A DNA stretch of 64,000 bases from Idiomarina loihiensis. GTDB taxonomy: Bacteria > Pseudomonadota > Gammaproteobacteria > Enterobacterales > Alteromonadaceae. Positions 57,188 through 64,000 of the stretch are shown one piece after another. Within the stretch, counting starts at the first letter, position 1. Each line of letters begins with the position of its first letter. The position numbers and the translations under genes were made by a program. The notes below the pieces were generated by a model. It was not told the DNA's origin. It did not search any database and worked only from the letters and a program-made list of their open reading frames with translations. Location of the stretch: NCBI RefSeq assembly GCF_024584785.1, contig NZ_CP074112.1:806001-870000 (forward strand). Reading direction: 5' to 3'.

Positions 57188-60100
57188 TTACTGTGTTTTA
57201 CTCATTGGCGCAGTAATCACACTTTTAGCTTCTGCAAAACTCGCAACTCGAGCATCTTTCGTAAAAGCTACACGATGGCTGTTATCTGACGCCTTTAATG
57301 GCTGATAATCACCATCACGAGCTACCGCAGCAGCTTTCGCCATAGCAGCGCTCGTCATCTTGCCTCGCACAGCGGTAGCTACAGGTGCTTCTGGTGCAGC
57401 CGGAGCTTCTACTTCAGCTTTAGCCGCTGCCTCTGCTTCAACTTGAGCTGGTGCTTCAACAGTTTTTGCTTCAGCAGGAGCTTCTACTTCAGCTTTGACC
57501 GGTACTTCTGTTTCCGCAGGAGCTTCTACTTCGGTTGTAGCCGGAGCCTCTGTTTCAGCAGGTGCTGCTACTTCAGCTTTGACCGGAGCCTCTGTTTCAG
57601 CAGGAGCTGCTACTTCAGCTTTGACCGGTACTTCTGTTTCAGCAGGTGCTTCTGCTTCAACAGGAGTTTCTACTTCTGTTTTAACCTGTGCTTCTGTCTC
57701 AGCTGGTGCCGATTCTACAGGAGTTTCTGCTTCGGTTTCAGCCACAGCTTCTGCTTTAGCAGGAGCTTGTTCTTCTGTTGCAGCCGGTGTTTCTGTCTCA
57801 GCAACTGCTGCTTCCGCAGGAGCTTTTACTTCAGCTGTAGCTGCTTCTACAGGAGCCTTTTCTTCGCTCGGAGCCGCTGCTTCAACGTGAGCTGTAGCTG
57901 CTTGCGCTTCTGCTGCAACCGCTGCTTCTGCGGTAGAATCAGTACCGTTTTCTGTTTGCTGGGCTTGTTCGGCTTTACGACGTTGGCCCGCTGCGCGTTG
58001 ATGACGCGGTGAACGACGGCTGCGATTGCGCGGCGCGCGTTCGGTTTCAGTCGCTTCGCTATCGCTAGCATCAGTTGTAGAGGTCGCTGACGGATCCGTT
58101 GTTTCAGCTGGGGTTGCAACATGGCCGTCATCAGCTGTTGCTGTGTCGGTTGCAGTCTTAGTGCCACTGTCATGAGCTTGGTTATCGCCACTAGGACTGG
58201 TCACGCTCGCTGTTGCTAGTTCAGCGTTTTGCGCTGTGGCAGCTTGAGTCGTGGTCGCTGCACCATCAACATCGCCAGTACTAATACGTACAGAACGCTC
58301 TAACTTACGGCGCTGACGGCGTTGTTTTGGTGCTGCCGGCTTAGCTTCTGTTGGCGCTTCGTCATGATTAACAGCTTCTGCGGTAACCGCTTTGTTGACG
58401 TCAGTATTTGCCTGGTCGTTGTTTTTATTGCGATTACGACCACCACGACTGCGACGATTACTACGCTCTTTTTGACCATCACTGGCTTTACCATCATTTG
58501 CTTTAGCGGCATCAGCTGGCTTATTGTCTTTGCTTTGCGTGGTTTTTGCCGCCGCATCTTTGTGCTCATCATCGGTGTCGCGTGAACGTGAGCGGTTATT
58601 GCGACGACGGTTATTGTTACCGCGATTATTACGACGGTTATTATTAGGACGGCGCTGTTGCTGTTGCTGCTGCTTTTGCTCAGCTTCGTCCGAGTCGCTG
58701 CTAAACAAACTAGCCAACCACTTACCTAATCGTGACAATAAACTTGGGCCCGCAGCTTCCGCTACTGGGGCTGGGCTGGCAGCTGCAACTGTTGGTGCTG
58801 GTGCTGCCGGTGCCTGTAAGCCTTTTAAGGCAGGCTCTTCAAAGCTTGGCTTGTCTTTATTCAAGACAACTTCGGTGGTGGTGTGGTCTGGCTTCTCGAT
58901 TAAAGTGAAGCTATTAGCTTCATCTACTTCATCATTACGTAAACGCTTCACATCAAAATGGGGCGTTTCTAAATGAGGGTTAGGAATAACGAGCACAGAA
59001 ACGGTATGGCGTTTTTCGATATCTACGATAGATTGACGTTTTTCATTCAATAAATAAGTAGCTACTGTAACAGGCACCTGAGCTTGGATCTGAATGGTAT
59101 TATCTTTCAGAGCTTCTTCTTCAATCAAGCGAAGAATAGATAATGCCAAGGATTCGGCCGAACGAATCGTGCCATGACCACTACAACGCGGACAAACATG
59201 GTTAGACGCTTCACCAAGTGATGGGCGCAAACGTTGCCGTGACATTTCTAACAAACCAAAGCGCGAAATTCGAGTCACTTGGATACGAGCGCGGTCTTGC
59301 TTTAAGCTATCGCGCAAACGATTTTCAACTTCACGTTGATGACGAGTAGGGGTCATATCAATAAAATCAATGACAACCAAACCACCGACATCGCGTAAAC
59401 GCAGTTGTCGTGCAATTTCTTCGGCCGCTTCTAAGTTGGTTTGAAAAGCCGTTTCTTCAATATCGCCACCTTTAGTAGCGCGAGCAGAGTTGATATCAAT
59501 CGAGGTAAGTGCTTCAGTTGGATCAATGACGATTGAACCGCCCGATGGCAACCGCACTTCGCGCTGGAAAGCTGATTCTATTTGGCTTTCAATCTGATAA
59601 TGATTGAATAGCGGCACGTCACCTTGATACATTTTAACGCGGCTGACGAAATCAGGACGGATTAAAGTGACATGATCACGAACCATATCGAAGACTTTCT
59701 GATTATCAATCAGAACTTCACCGATATCACGGCGCAGATAGTCGCGAATCGCACGGAAGACAACATTGCTTTCTTGGTGAATAAGGAACGGAGCAGGGCG
59801 CGCATTGGCTGCTTTTTCAATAGCATCCCAATGGTGTAGCAACACGTTAAGGTCCCACTCAAGTTCTTCTTGCGACTTGCCAACGCCCGCAGTACGTACA
59901 ATTAACCCCATGGATTCAGGTAAGTTTAGGGCATCCAATGTGGCTTTTAATTCTGACCGTTCTTCACCTTCAATACGGCGCGAAATACCACCAGCACGTG
60001 GGTTGTTTGGCATTAACACCAGATAGCTACCGGCTAATGAGATAAAGGTCGTTAGAGCTGCGCCTTTTTGCCCGCGCTCTTCTTTATCTATCTGCACAAT

Positions 60101-60400
60101 AACTTCTTGGCCTTCTTTAATAACATCTTTGATGTTAGGGCGGCCAGAGAAAGAGTAACCACTAGGAAAGTAGGTTTTGGCAATTTCTTTAAGGGGGAGG
60201 AAGCCGTGGCGCTCGGCACCATAATCTACAAAGGCGGCTTCTAAACTGGGTTCAATTCGGGTAATTTTACCCTTATAAATATTAGCTTTCTTTTGTTCGT
60301 GACCAGGGCTTTCGATATCTAAATCGTACAAGCGTTGGCCATCAACGAGGGCAACACGCAATTCTTCTTGCTGTGTTGCATTGATCAGCATTCTTTTCAT
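57188..60400 (-). CDS. rne: Ribonuclease E
   Basis: The main mRNA-decay and RNA-processing endonuclease, scaffold of the degradosome at the inner membrane. The catalytic half is highly conserved: [20 protein letters not shown], an S1 domain, [20 protein letters not shown], and the zinc-link CPRCSGHG. The non-catalytic half has an Arg/Asn-rich RNA-binding stretch ([17 protein letters not shown]) and a long Ala/Glu/Pro/Val tract containing 14-residue repeats, ending in a distinct basic tail. Start ATG 60400; the nine upstream codons are not conserved. 1070 residues. Confidence 0.97.
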   Translation of the reverse strand: MKRMLINATQQEELRVALVDGQRLYDLDIESPGHEQKKANIYKGKITRIEPSLEAAFVDYGAERHGFLPLKEIAKTYFPSGYSFSGRPNIKDVIKEGQEVIVQIDKEERGQKGAALTTFISLAGSYLVLMPNNPRAGGISRRIEGEERSELKATLDALNLPESMGLIVRTAGVGKSQEELEWDLNVLLHHWDAIEKAANARPAPFLIHQESNVVFRAIRDYLRRDIGEVLIDNQKVFDMVRDHVTLIRPDFVSRVKMYQGDVPLFNHYQIESQIESAFQREVRLPSGGSIVIDPTEALTSIDINSARATKGGDIEETAFQTNLEAAEEIARQLRLRDVGGLVVIDFIDMTPTRHQREVENRLRDSLKQDRARIQVTRISRFGLLEMSRQRLRPSLGEASNHVCPRCSGHGTIRSAESLALSILRLIEEEALKDNTIQIQAQVPVTVATYLLNEKRQSIVDIEKRHTVSVLVIPNPHLETPHFDVKRLRNDEVDEANSFTLIEKPDHTTTEVVLNKDKPSFEEPALKGLQAPAAPAPTVAAASPAPVAEAAGPSLLSRLGKWLASLFSSDSDEAEQKQQQQQQRRPNNNRRNNRGNNNRRRNNRSRSRDTDDEHKDAAAKTTQSKDNKPADAAKANDGKASDGQKERSNRRSRGGRNRNKNNDQANTDVNKAVTAEAVNHDEAPTEAKPAAPKQRRQRRKLERSVRISTGDVDGAATTTQAATAQNAELATASVTSPSGDNQAHDSGTKTATDTATADDGHVATPAETTDPSATSTTDASDSEATETERAPRNRSRRSPRHQRAAGQRRKAEQAQQTENGTDSTAEAAVAAEAQAATAHVEAAAPSEEKAPVEAATAEVKAPAEAAVAETETPAATEEQAPAKAEAVAETEAETPVESAPAETEAQVKTEVETPVEAEAPAETEVPVKAEVAAPAETEAPVKAEVAAPAETEAPATTEVEAPAETEVPVKAEVEAPAEAKTVEAPAQVEAEAAAKAEVEAPAAPEAPVATAVRGKMTSAAMAKAAAVARDGDYQPLKASDNSHRVAFTKDARVASFAEAKSVITAPMSKTQ
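57475..57660 (-). repeat. Imperfect 42-bp tandem repeats in the rne 3' part
   Basis: About four imperfect copies of a 42-base unit encode 14-residue repeats of the form [14 protein letters not shown]. Flanking sequence to about 57850 is more degenerate but of similar Ala/Glu/Pro/Val composition. Confidence 0.85.
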
Positions 60401-60975
60401 TAGTTGTGACTCTTTATAAGGCCACAACCCAGCACGACTGGCCTAAGCCATCGCCATTTCAGGTTTGAATTGTAGTTTGCCAAACTCATAACATATTGAG
60501 TTCTGGCTACTCCCGTTGTGTTGTTACATCAACACCAACGTGAGTTTTGCAATTGGTTACCAAGCCGAAATGCGCTTGTTATAAGTCGTACTGCGTTGCA
60601 GCACTGGTGTTACTAAAGTGATTCGATTCAGGGGCGGGCGCGCTGGTTTCAGCCTTTCGCTATAAATCAAAAAGGAGGACTAACCTATCTTCCGTGCCGC
60701 CAACTTCTCGAAACCCAATTGACCGATTTTCTTTATCGGATGCAATCTGGACTAAATCGTAAGCTGGGGTGGACTCGTTAGTACTAACGCAGCTCCGCTC
60801 AAATCACGCGTAAAAATATGTTTGCCTGTTTTACGAGCCATCAGAATTCAGCATGATGACCACGTACCGCGCTCAATCAACCGGTGCGGATTTTTCCGGT
60901 ATCCGATTGTCGCATAAAAATTGGTGCAAATACAAGATGAACATTGTCAAGGGTTAGTGCTAAAATCCGCATCCT
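60401..60975. promoter_or_regulatory. Long rne leader and divergent rne/rluC control region
   Basis: This 575-base gap has no gene I can support. In E. coli the rne mRNA has a long structured leader through which RNase E controls its own level (the rne5 element), so most of this is probably the rne 5' UTR. Visible structure includes CCGAT/ATCGG (60723-60727 with 60735-60739) and the perfect palindrome CGTTAGTACTAACG (60776-60789). On the minus strand, the stretch GGCGGCACGGAAGATAGG (about 60690-60707) is a candidate conserved leader segment. I cannot assign promoters with confidence. Confidence 0.5.
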
Positions 60976-61965
60976 ATGACAGAGACAAACCAAACTTCGC
61001 AGGTGCGCCTGCAAACAATCGATGCCGACTATGCCGGTCAGCGAATTGATAATTATCTTATTGCGCAGTTAAAAGGGGTGCCCAAATCGTTGGTGTACCG
61101 AATTTTGCGCAAGGGAGAAGTGCGGGTAAATAAAAAACGAGCCAAGCCAGAATATAAGCTTCAAGCTGGGGATATCGTAAGGATTCCGCCTGTTCGAGTG
61201 GCTGAAGCAAACCCGTTACCATCAGTTCATTTAGACCGCGTGCAAGCATTGCAAGAACAGATCTTGTATGAGGACGATATTTTGTTGGTGATTAATAAGC
61301 CAGCAGGATTAGCCGTTCATGGTGGCTCGGGGTTGCAGTTTGGCCTGATTGAAAGTTTGCGGGCCTTGCGTCCTCAAGCTAAACAGCTAGAACTCGTACA
61401 CCGGTTAGATCGTGATACCAGCGGCTGCATACTTATCGCTAAGCGCCGCTCGGCACTGCGCCATTTGCATGAACAATTGCGCAGCAAAACCATGGATAAA
61501 CAATATTTAGCGCTGGTGCGCGGGCAATGGCAAGAGCATGTTAAGTTTATTGCTGCCCCCTTGCAGAAAAACACCCTCAAGTCTGGTGAGCGAGTAGTTC
61601 GGGTTGACGCCGAAGGTAAGCCTTCGGAAACTCGATTTCGGGTGATCGAGCGCTTTGGGCAGAAAGTTAAAGCTCAAGTGCAGGCGAGTTGCACCTTGGT
61701 TGAGGCGTCACCTATCACCGGCCGTACCCACCAAATTCGGGTGCATGCTCTGCAAGCAGGCCACCCCATCGCCTACGATGATAAGTACGGTGATCGTGAA
61801 TTTGATCAGCAACTGCAAGGCTGCGGGTTGAAACGATTATTTTTGCATGCCCATCAGCTTAGTTTTCAGCATCCACAAACACTTAAAACGATCACAGTGA
61901 ATGCGCCGTTGGATCATCAGTTGACGCAAACCTTGCGTGCCCTAGGTGGAACCAAATTCGTATGA
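60976..61965 (+). CDS. rluC: 23S rRNA pseudouridine(955/2504/2580) synthase RluC
   Basis: Modifies three uridines in 23S rRNA. It has an N-terminal S4 RNA-binding domain (GQRIDNYLIAQLKGVPKSLV), the catalytic-Asp block HRLDRDTSGCILIAK, VINKPAGLAVHGGSG and GRTHQIRVHALQAGHPI. Length 329, near E. coli (319). Divergent from rne, as in E. coli. Confidence 0.96.
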   Translation: MTETNQTSQVRLQTIDADYAGQRIDNYLIAQLKGVPKSLVYRILRKGEVRVNKKRAKPEYKLQAGDIVRIPPVRVAEANPLPSVHLDRVQALQEQILYEDDILLVINKPAGLAVHGGSGLQFGLIESLRALRPQAKQLELVHRLDRDTSGCILIAKRRSALRHLHEQLRSKTMDKQYLALVRGQWQEHVKFIAAPLQKNTLKSGERVVRVDAEGKPSETRFRVIERFGQKVKAQVQASCTLVEASPITGRTHQIRVHALQAGHPIAYDDKYGDREFDQQLQGCGLKRLFLHAHQLSFQHPQTLKTITVNAPLDHQLTQTLRALGGTKFV

Positions 61966-62603
61966 AGTATCCGTTAATCATAGTGGACTGGGACGGTACC
62001 GTAATGGACTCCGTTGCTCGTATCGTCGCCTCGATGCAAGCCAGCGCCAGAATTCTCGAATTACCGGTGCCGTCAGTGGCCGCGGTCAAAGATATTATTG
62101 GTATTAGTTTACAGCCAGCCATCGAAAAGCTATTTGGCCGTTTTACTACGGAGCAAATGGTGCGTTTTACCGATGTTTATCGGCAACAGTACGTGGTCGA
62201 TTGCCAAACCCCGTCGCCACTTTTTGCGGGAGCATTAGCCACTTTGCAGCAGTTACGGGAGCAAGGCTATCAACTTGCGGTAGCAACCGGTAAAGCTCGT
62301 CAGGGCTTGGAACGGGCTTGGGATGAAACAGCTACGCGGCAATTATTTGATTTTTCGCGCTGTGCTGACGAAGCTAAATCCAAACCCGACCCAACCATGC
62401 TGGTTGATATTTTAACTGCCGCCAAACGTCAGCCTCACGAAGCCGTAATGATTGGGGATTCTATTCACGATATGCGCATGGCTGCTGCTGTTAATATGCC
62501 ACGTATTGGGGTGGGCTTTGGCGTGCATGATGCCGCTCAGTTACAACCTTATCAACCGCTCGCCATCATTTCGCAGTGGCCGGATTTGTTAGCGCACGTG
62601 TAA
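61962..62603 (+). CDS. HAD-superfamily phosphatase (subfamily IA)
   Basis: A phosphoglycolate-phosphatase-like hydrolase of unknown substrate. The nucleophile motif is IIVDWDGTVMDS, the Thr/Ser motif is LAVATGKARQGL and the C-terminal acidic motif is MIGDSIHDMRMAAAVN. Length 213. Four-base overlap with rluC indicates translational coupling; a HAD phosphatase in this place is common in Vibrio and Shewanella relatives. Confidence 0.9.
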   Translation: MKYPLIIVDWDGTVMDSVARIVASMQASARILELPVPSVAAVKDIIGISLQPAIEKLFGRFTTEQMVRFTDVYRQQYVVDCQTPSPLFAGALATLQQLREQGYQLAVATGKARQGLERAWDETATRQLFDFSRCADEAKSKPDPTMLVDILTAAKRQPHEAVMIGDSIHDMRMAAAVNMPRIGVGFGVHDAAQLQPYQPLAIISQWPDLLAHV

Positions 62604-62650
62604 GGCAGTCAGACTGCAAGATCATCAAGCAAGTTTAAGTGAGACCCGAT

Positions 62651-63238
62651 ATGAACCTAGTCTTAGCCTCCACCTCACCTTTTAGAAAAGCACTCTTAGA
62701 AAAAATCATTCCTACCTTTACGGTTGCCGCACCAGAGGTGGATGAAACGCCGCTAGCCGGCGAAACAGCACCGGCGTTAGTAGAGCGCTTAGCCCAAGCA
62801 AAAGCCAAAGCGTTGGCGTCTCAGTATCCTCAGCATTGGTTGATTGGTTCTGATCAGGTCGCGGTGGTCAATGGTGAGATTGTTGGCAAACCTCACACGG
62901 TGGCTAATGCAATAAAACAGCTTCAAGCCGCGCAGGGTAAATCAGTAACTTTTTATACTGGGCTAGCTCTTTATGATAGCCATACCGGCGCTATGCAAAG
63001 TTGCGTAGAACCTTTTGTAGTTCACTTTCGCGAGTTAAGTTTAGCTGAAATTGAGGGCTATATTGCGCTGGAGCAGCCATTGCGCTGTGCCGGTAGCTTT
63101 AAAAGCGAAGGCTTAGGTATTAGCTTGTTTGAACGCTTAGAAGGGGATGACCCTAATAGTTTGATTGGTTTGCCATTACTGCGCTTGCTGCAGATGTTAC
63201 GGCAGTGGGGTTATAATCCATTGACCAGTACATTTTAA
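62651..63238 (+). CDS. yceF: Maf-like nucleotide pyrophosphatase (YceF type)
   Basis: A Maf-family nucleoside-triphosphate pyrophosphatase; YceF members prefer 7-methyl-GTP. [17 protein letters not shown] is the phosphate-binding loop, with [28 protein letters not shown] and [20 protein letters not shown] following. Start ATG 62651 (MNLVLAST); GTG 62639 is an alternative. Length 195. The yceF-yceD-rpmF order is conserved. Confidence 0.93.
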   Translation: MNLVLASTSPFRKALLEKIIPTFTVAAPEVDETPLAGETAPALVERLAQAKAKALASQYPQHWLIGSDQVAVVNGEIVGKPHTVANAIKQLQAAQGKSVTFYTGLALYDSHTGAMQSCVEPFVVHFRELSLAEIEGYIALEQPLRCAGSFKSEGLGISLFERLEGDDPNSLIGLPLLRLLQMLRQWGYNPLTSTF

Positions 63239-63291
63239 AAATGCGAAAATCACTTGTGTTCACTAGGCGAATCCTTTAACATTCGCGCCCT

Positions 63292-63816
63292 ATGCAGAAG
63301 GTTCGAGTACCGATTACGGTCGATCCGGTTAAAAGTGCCGGCAAACAAGTTTCTTATATCGGATTAGTTCCGGGGAAGAGTCTTGCGCGTTTGCAAGAGC
63401 TGTTATTAGAGCCGATGTCTGATGTTGATGTATCATTAAGTTTTGATACGGATGCACAAGGCATCAAACGGTTAACGGGTCATGCTGAAGTTACTGTGTG
63501 TGTTGCTTGTGAACGTTGTTCAGATGCAATGCAATGGCCAATTTCATGTGATTTTGTTTATGCTCCGATAACGAAGCGGCAAAAGGCCACCGAGATGCCG
63601 GAAGAGTACGAACCGATTGAGCTTGACGAGCTGGGCGAAATTAATCTGCATGCCTTGGTCGAAGATGAATTGATGTTGGCGTTACCCGTGGTCATTAAGC
63701 ACGATGAGCGCGAATGTCGGGTAGATAGTAAAGCAATGCAATGGGGCAAGATTGATGATGCTCCAGCAGCAAAAGATAATCCTTTTGCGGTATTGCAGGA
63801 ATTAAAGCGTAAATAA
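63292..63816 (+). CDS. yceD: DUF177 protein YceD (23S rRNA accumulation protein)
   Basis: A conserved protein linked to 23S rRNA accumulation. The DUF177 core has VCVACERCSDAMQWPI with paired Cys residues and the acidic stretch YEPIELDELGEINLHALVEDELMLALP. Length 174, as in E. coli. It is 18 bases upstream of rpmF and almost certainly co-transcribed with it. Confidence 0.95.
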   Translation: MQKVRVPITVDPVKSAGKQVSYIGLVPGKSLARLQELLLEPMSDVDVSLSFDTDAQGIKRLTGHAEVTVCVACERCSDAMQWPISCDFVYAPITKRQKATEMPEEYEPIELDELGEINLHALVEDELMLALPVVIKHDERECRVDSKAMQWGKIDDAPAAKDNPFAVLQELKRK

Positions 63817-63834
63817 ACTTAGGAGATAGCGTAA

Positions 63835-64000
63835 ATGGCTGTACAACAGAATCGGAAAAGTCGTTCGAAGCGCGACATGCGTCGTTCTCACGATGCACTG
63901 AGCGGCCCTACACTGTCGGTTGATTCTACCTCTGGTGAAACGCATCGTCGTCACCATGTAACAGCTGATGGTTTCTACAAAGGCCGTAAAGTAATTAACA
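63835..64000 (+). CDS. rpmF: 50S ribosomal protein L32 (3' end cut by window)
   Basis: Translation from ATG 63835 reads [20 protein letters not shown] and continues through [20 protein letters not shown] to the window end, 55 codons. Bacterial L32 is about 56-57 residues, so only the last codon or two and the stop are missing. It is the Cys-less form. AGGAG at 63821-63825 is well placed. Confidence 0.97.
   Translation, partial: MAVQQNRKSRSKRDMRRSHDALSGPTLSVDSTSGETHRRHHVTADGFYKGRKVIN

Noticed and set aside
57443-58012. Long Cys/Phe/Ser-rich plus-strand frame and a second Ala/Ser/Thr-rich one opposite rne
   Set aside because: Both are antisense to the repetitive Ala/Glu/Pro/Val part of rne; their odd composition follows from the repeats.

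Overview
The window reads as a chromosome segment of a marine-type gammaproteobacterium of the Alteromonadales, most likely Idiomarinaceae. That placement is inferred from gene order and protein character; no search was run. From about 3.1 kb to the right end it is almost entirely conserved core genome. Only the first 3.1 kb is accessory: AT-richer, gene-poor DNA with degraded insertion-sequence pieces and proteins I cannot name.

Region by region. (1) 1-3130: an HExxH-containing protein that may be cut by the window edge, an IS3-family transposase relic that has lost a catalytic Asp, a small exported protein, an IS66-type C-terminal relic, two hypotheticals, and a second unrelated IS3 relic. 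(2) 3164-6823: slyD, ygfZ, sdhE, a YgfX-like gene lacking its membrane part, and nadB. (3) 6997-9716: rpoE-rseA-rseB-rseC envelope-stress operon with a candidate sigma-E autoregulatory promoter. (4) 9805-23868: a dense same-strand run lepA-lepB-rnc-era-recO-pdxJ-rlmD-relA-mazG-pyrG-eno plus one unrecognised conserved-looking gene. (5) 24698-31003: ftsB-ispD-ispF-truD-surE-pcm-yqaA-nlpD-rpoS, with mostly overlapping starts, converging on mutS. (6) 33692-36336: pncC, recA (LexA box inside the promoter) and a patatin-like protein.

(7) 36414-46009: a membrane-stress and transport block. pspF, sapABCDF and putP form one minus-strand unit, divergent from pspABC across a complete sigma-54 control region (palindromic candidate enhancer, IHF consensus, GG-N10-GC promoter). 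(8) 46113-54442: phenylalanine/tyrosine degradation: a methionine gamma-lyase-like gene, phhA, phhB, tyrR/phhR, hpd, hmgA, fahA and maiA. Together these take Phe to fumarate plus acetoacetate, except that no tyrosine aminotransferase lies in the window. Three strong TyrR-type boxes precede tyrR and hpd, and a perfect FNR-type box precedes the gamma-lyase gene. (9) 54567-57044: a lipoprotein S9 peptidase. (10) 57188-end: rne with a repeat-rich tail and long leader, then rluC, a HAD phosphatase, a Maf/YceF protein, yceD and rpmF (cut by the window end).

I did not find a convincing new multi-gene system. The most open items are the accessory hypotheticals at the left end, the unknown gene after eno, the shortened YgfX-like protein, the pspF-sap-putP linkage, and the regulatory-site layout of the aromatic amino-acid cluster.
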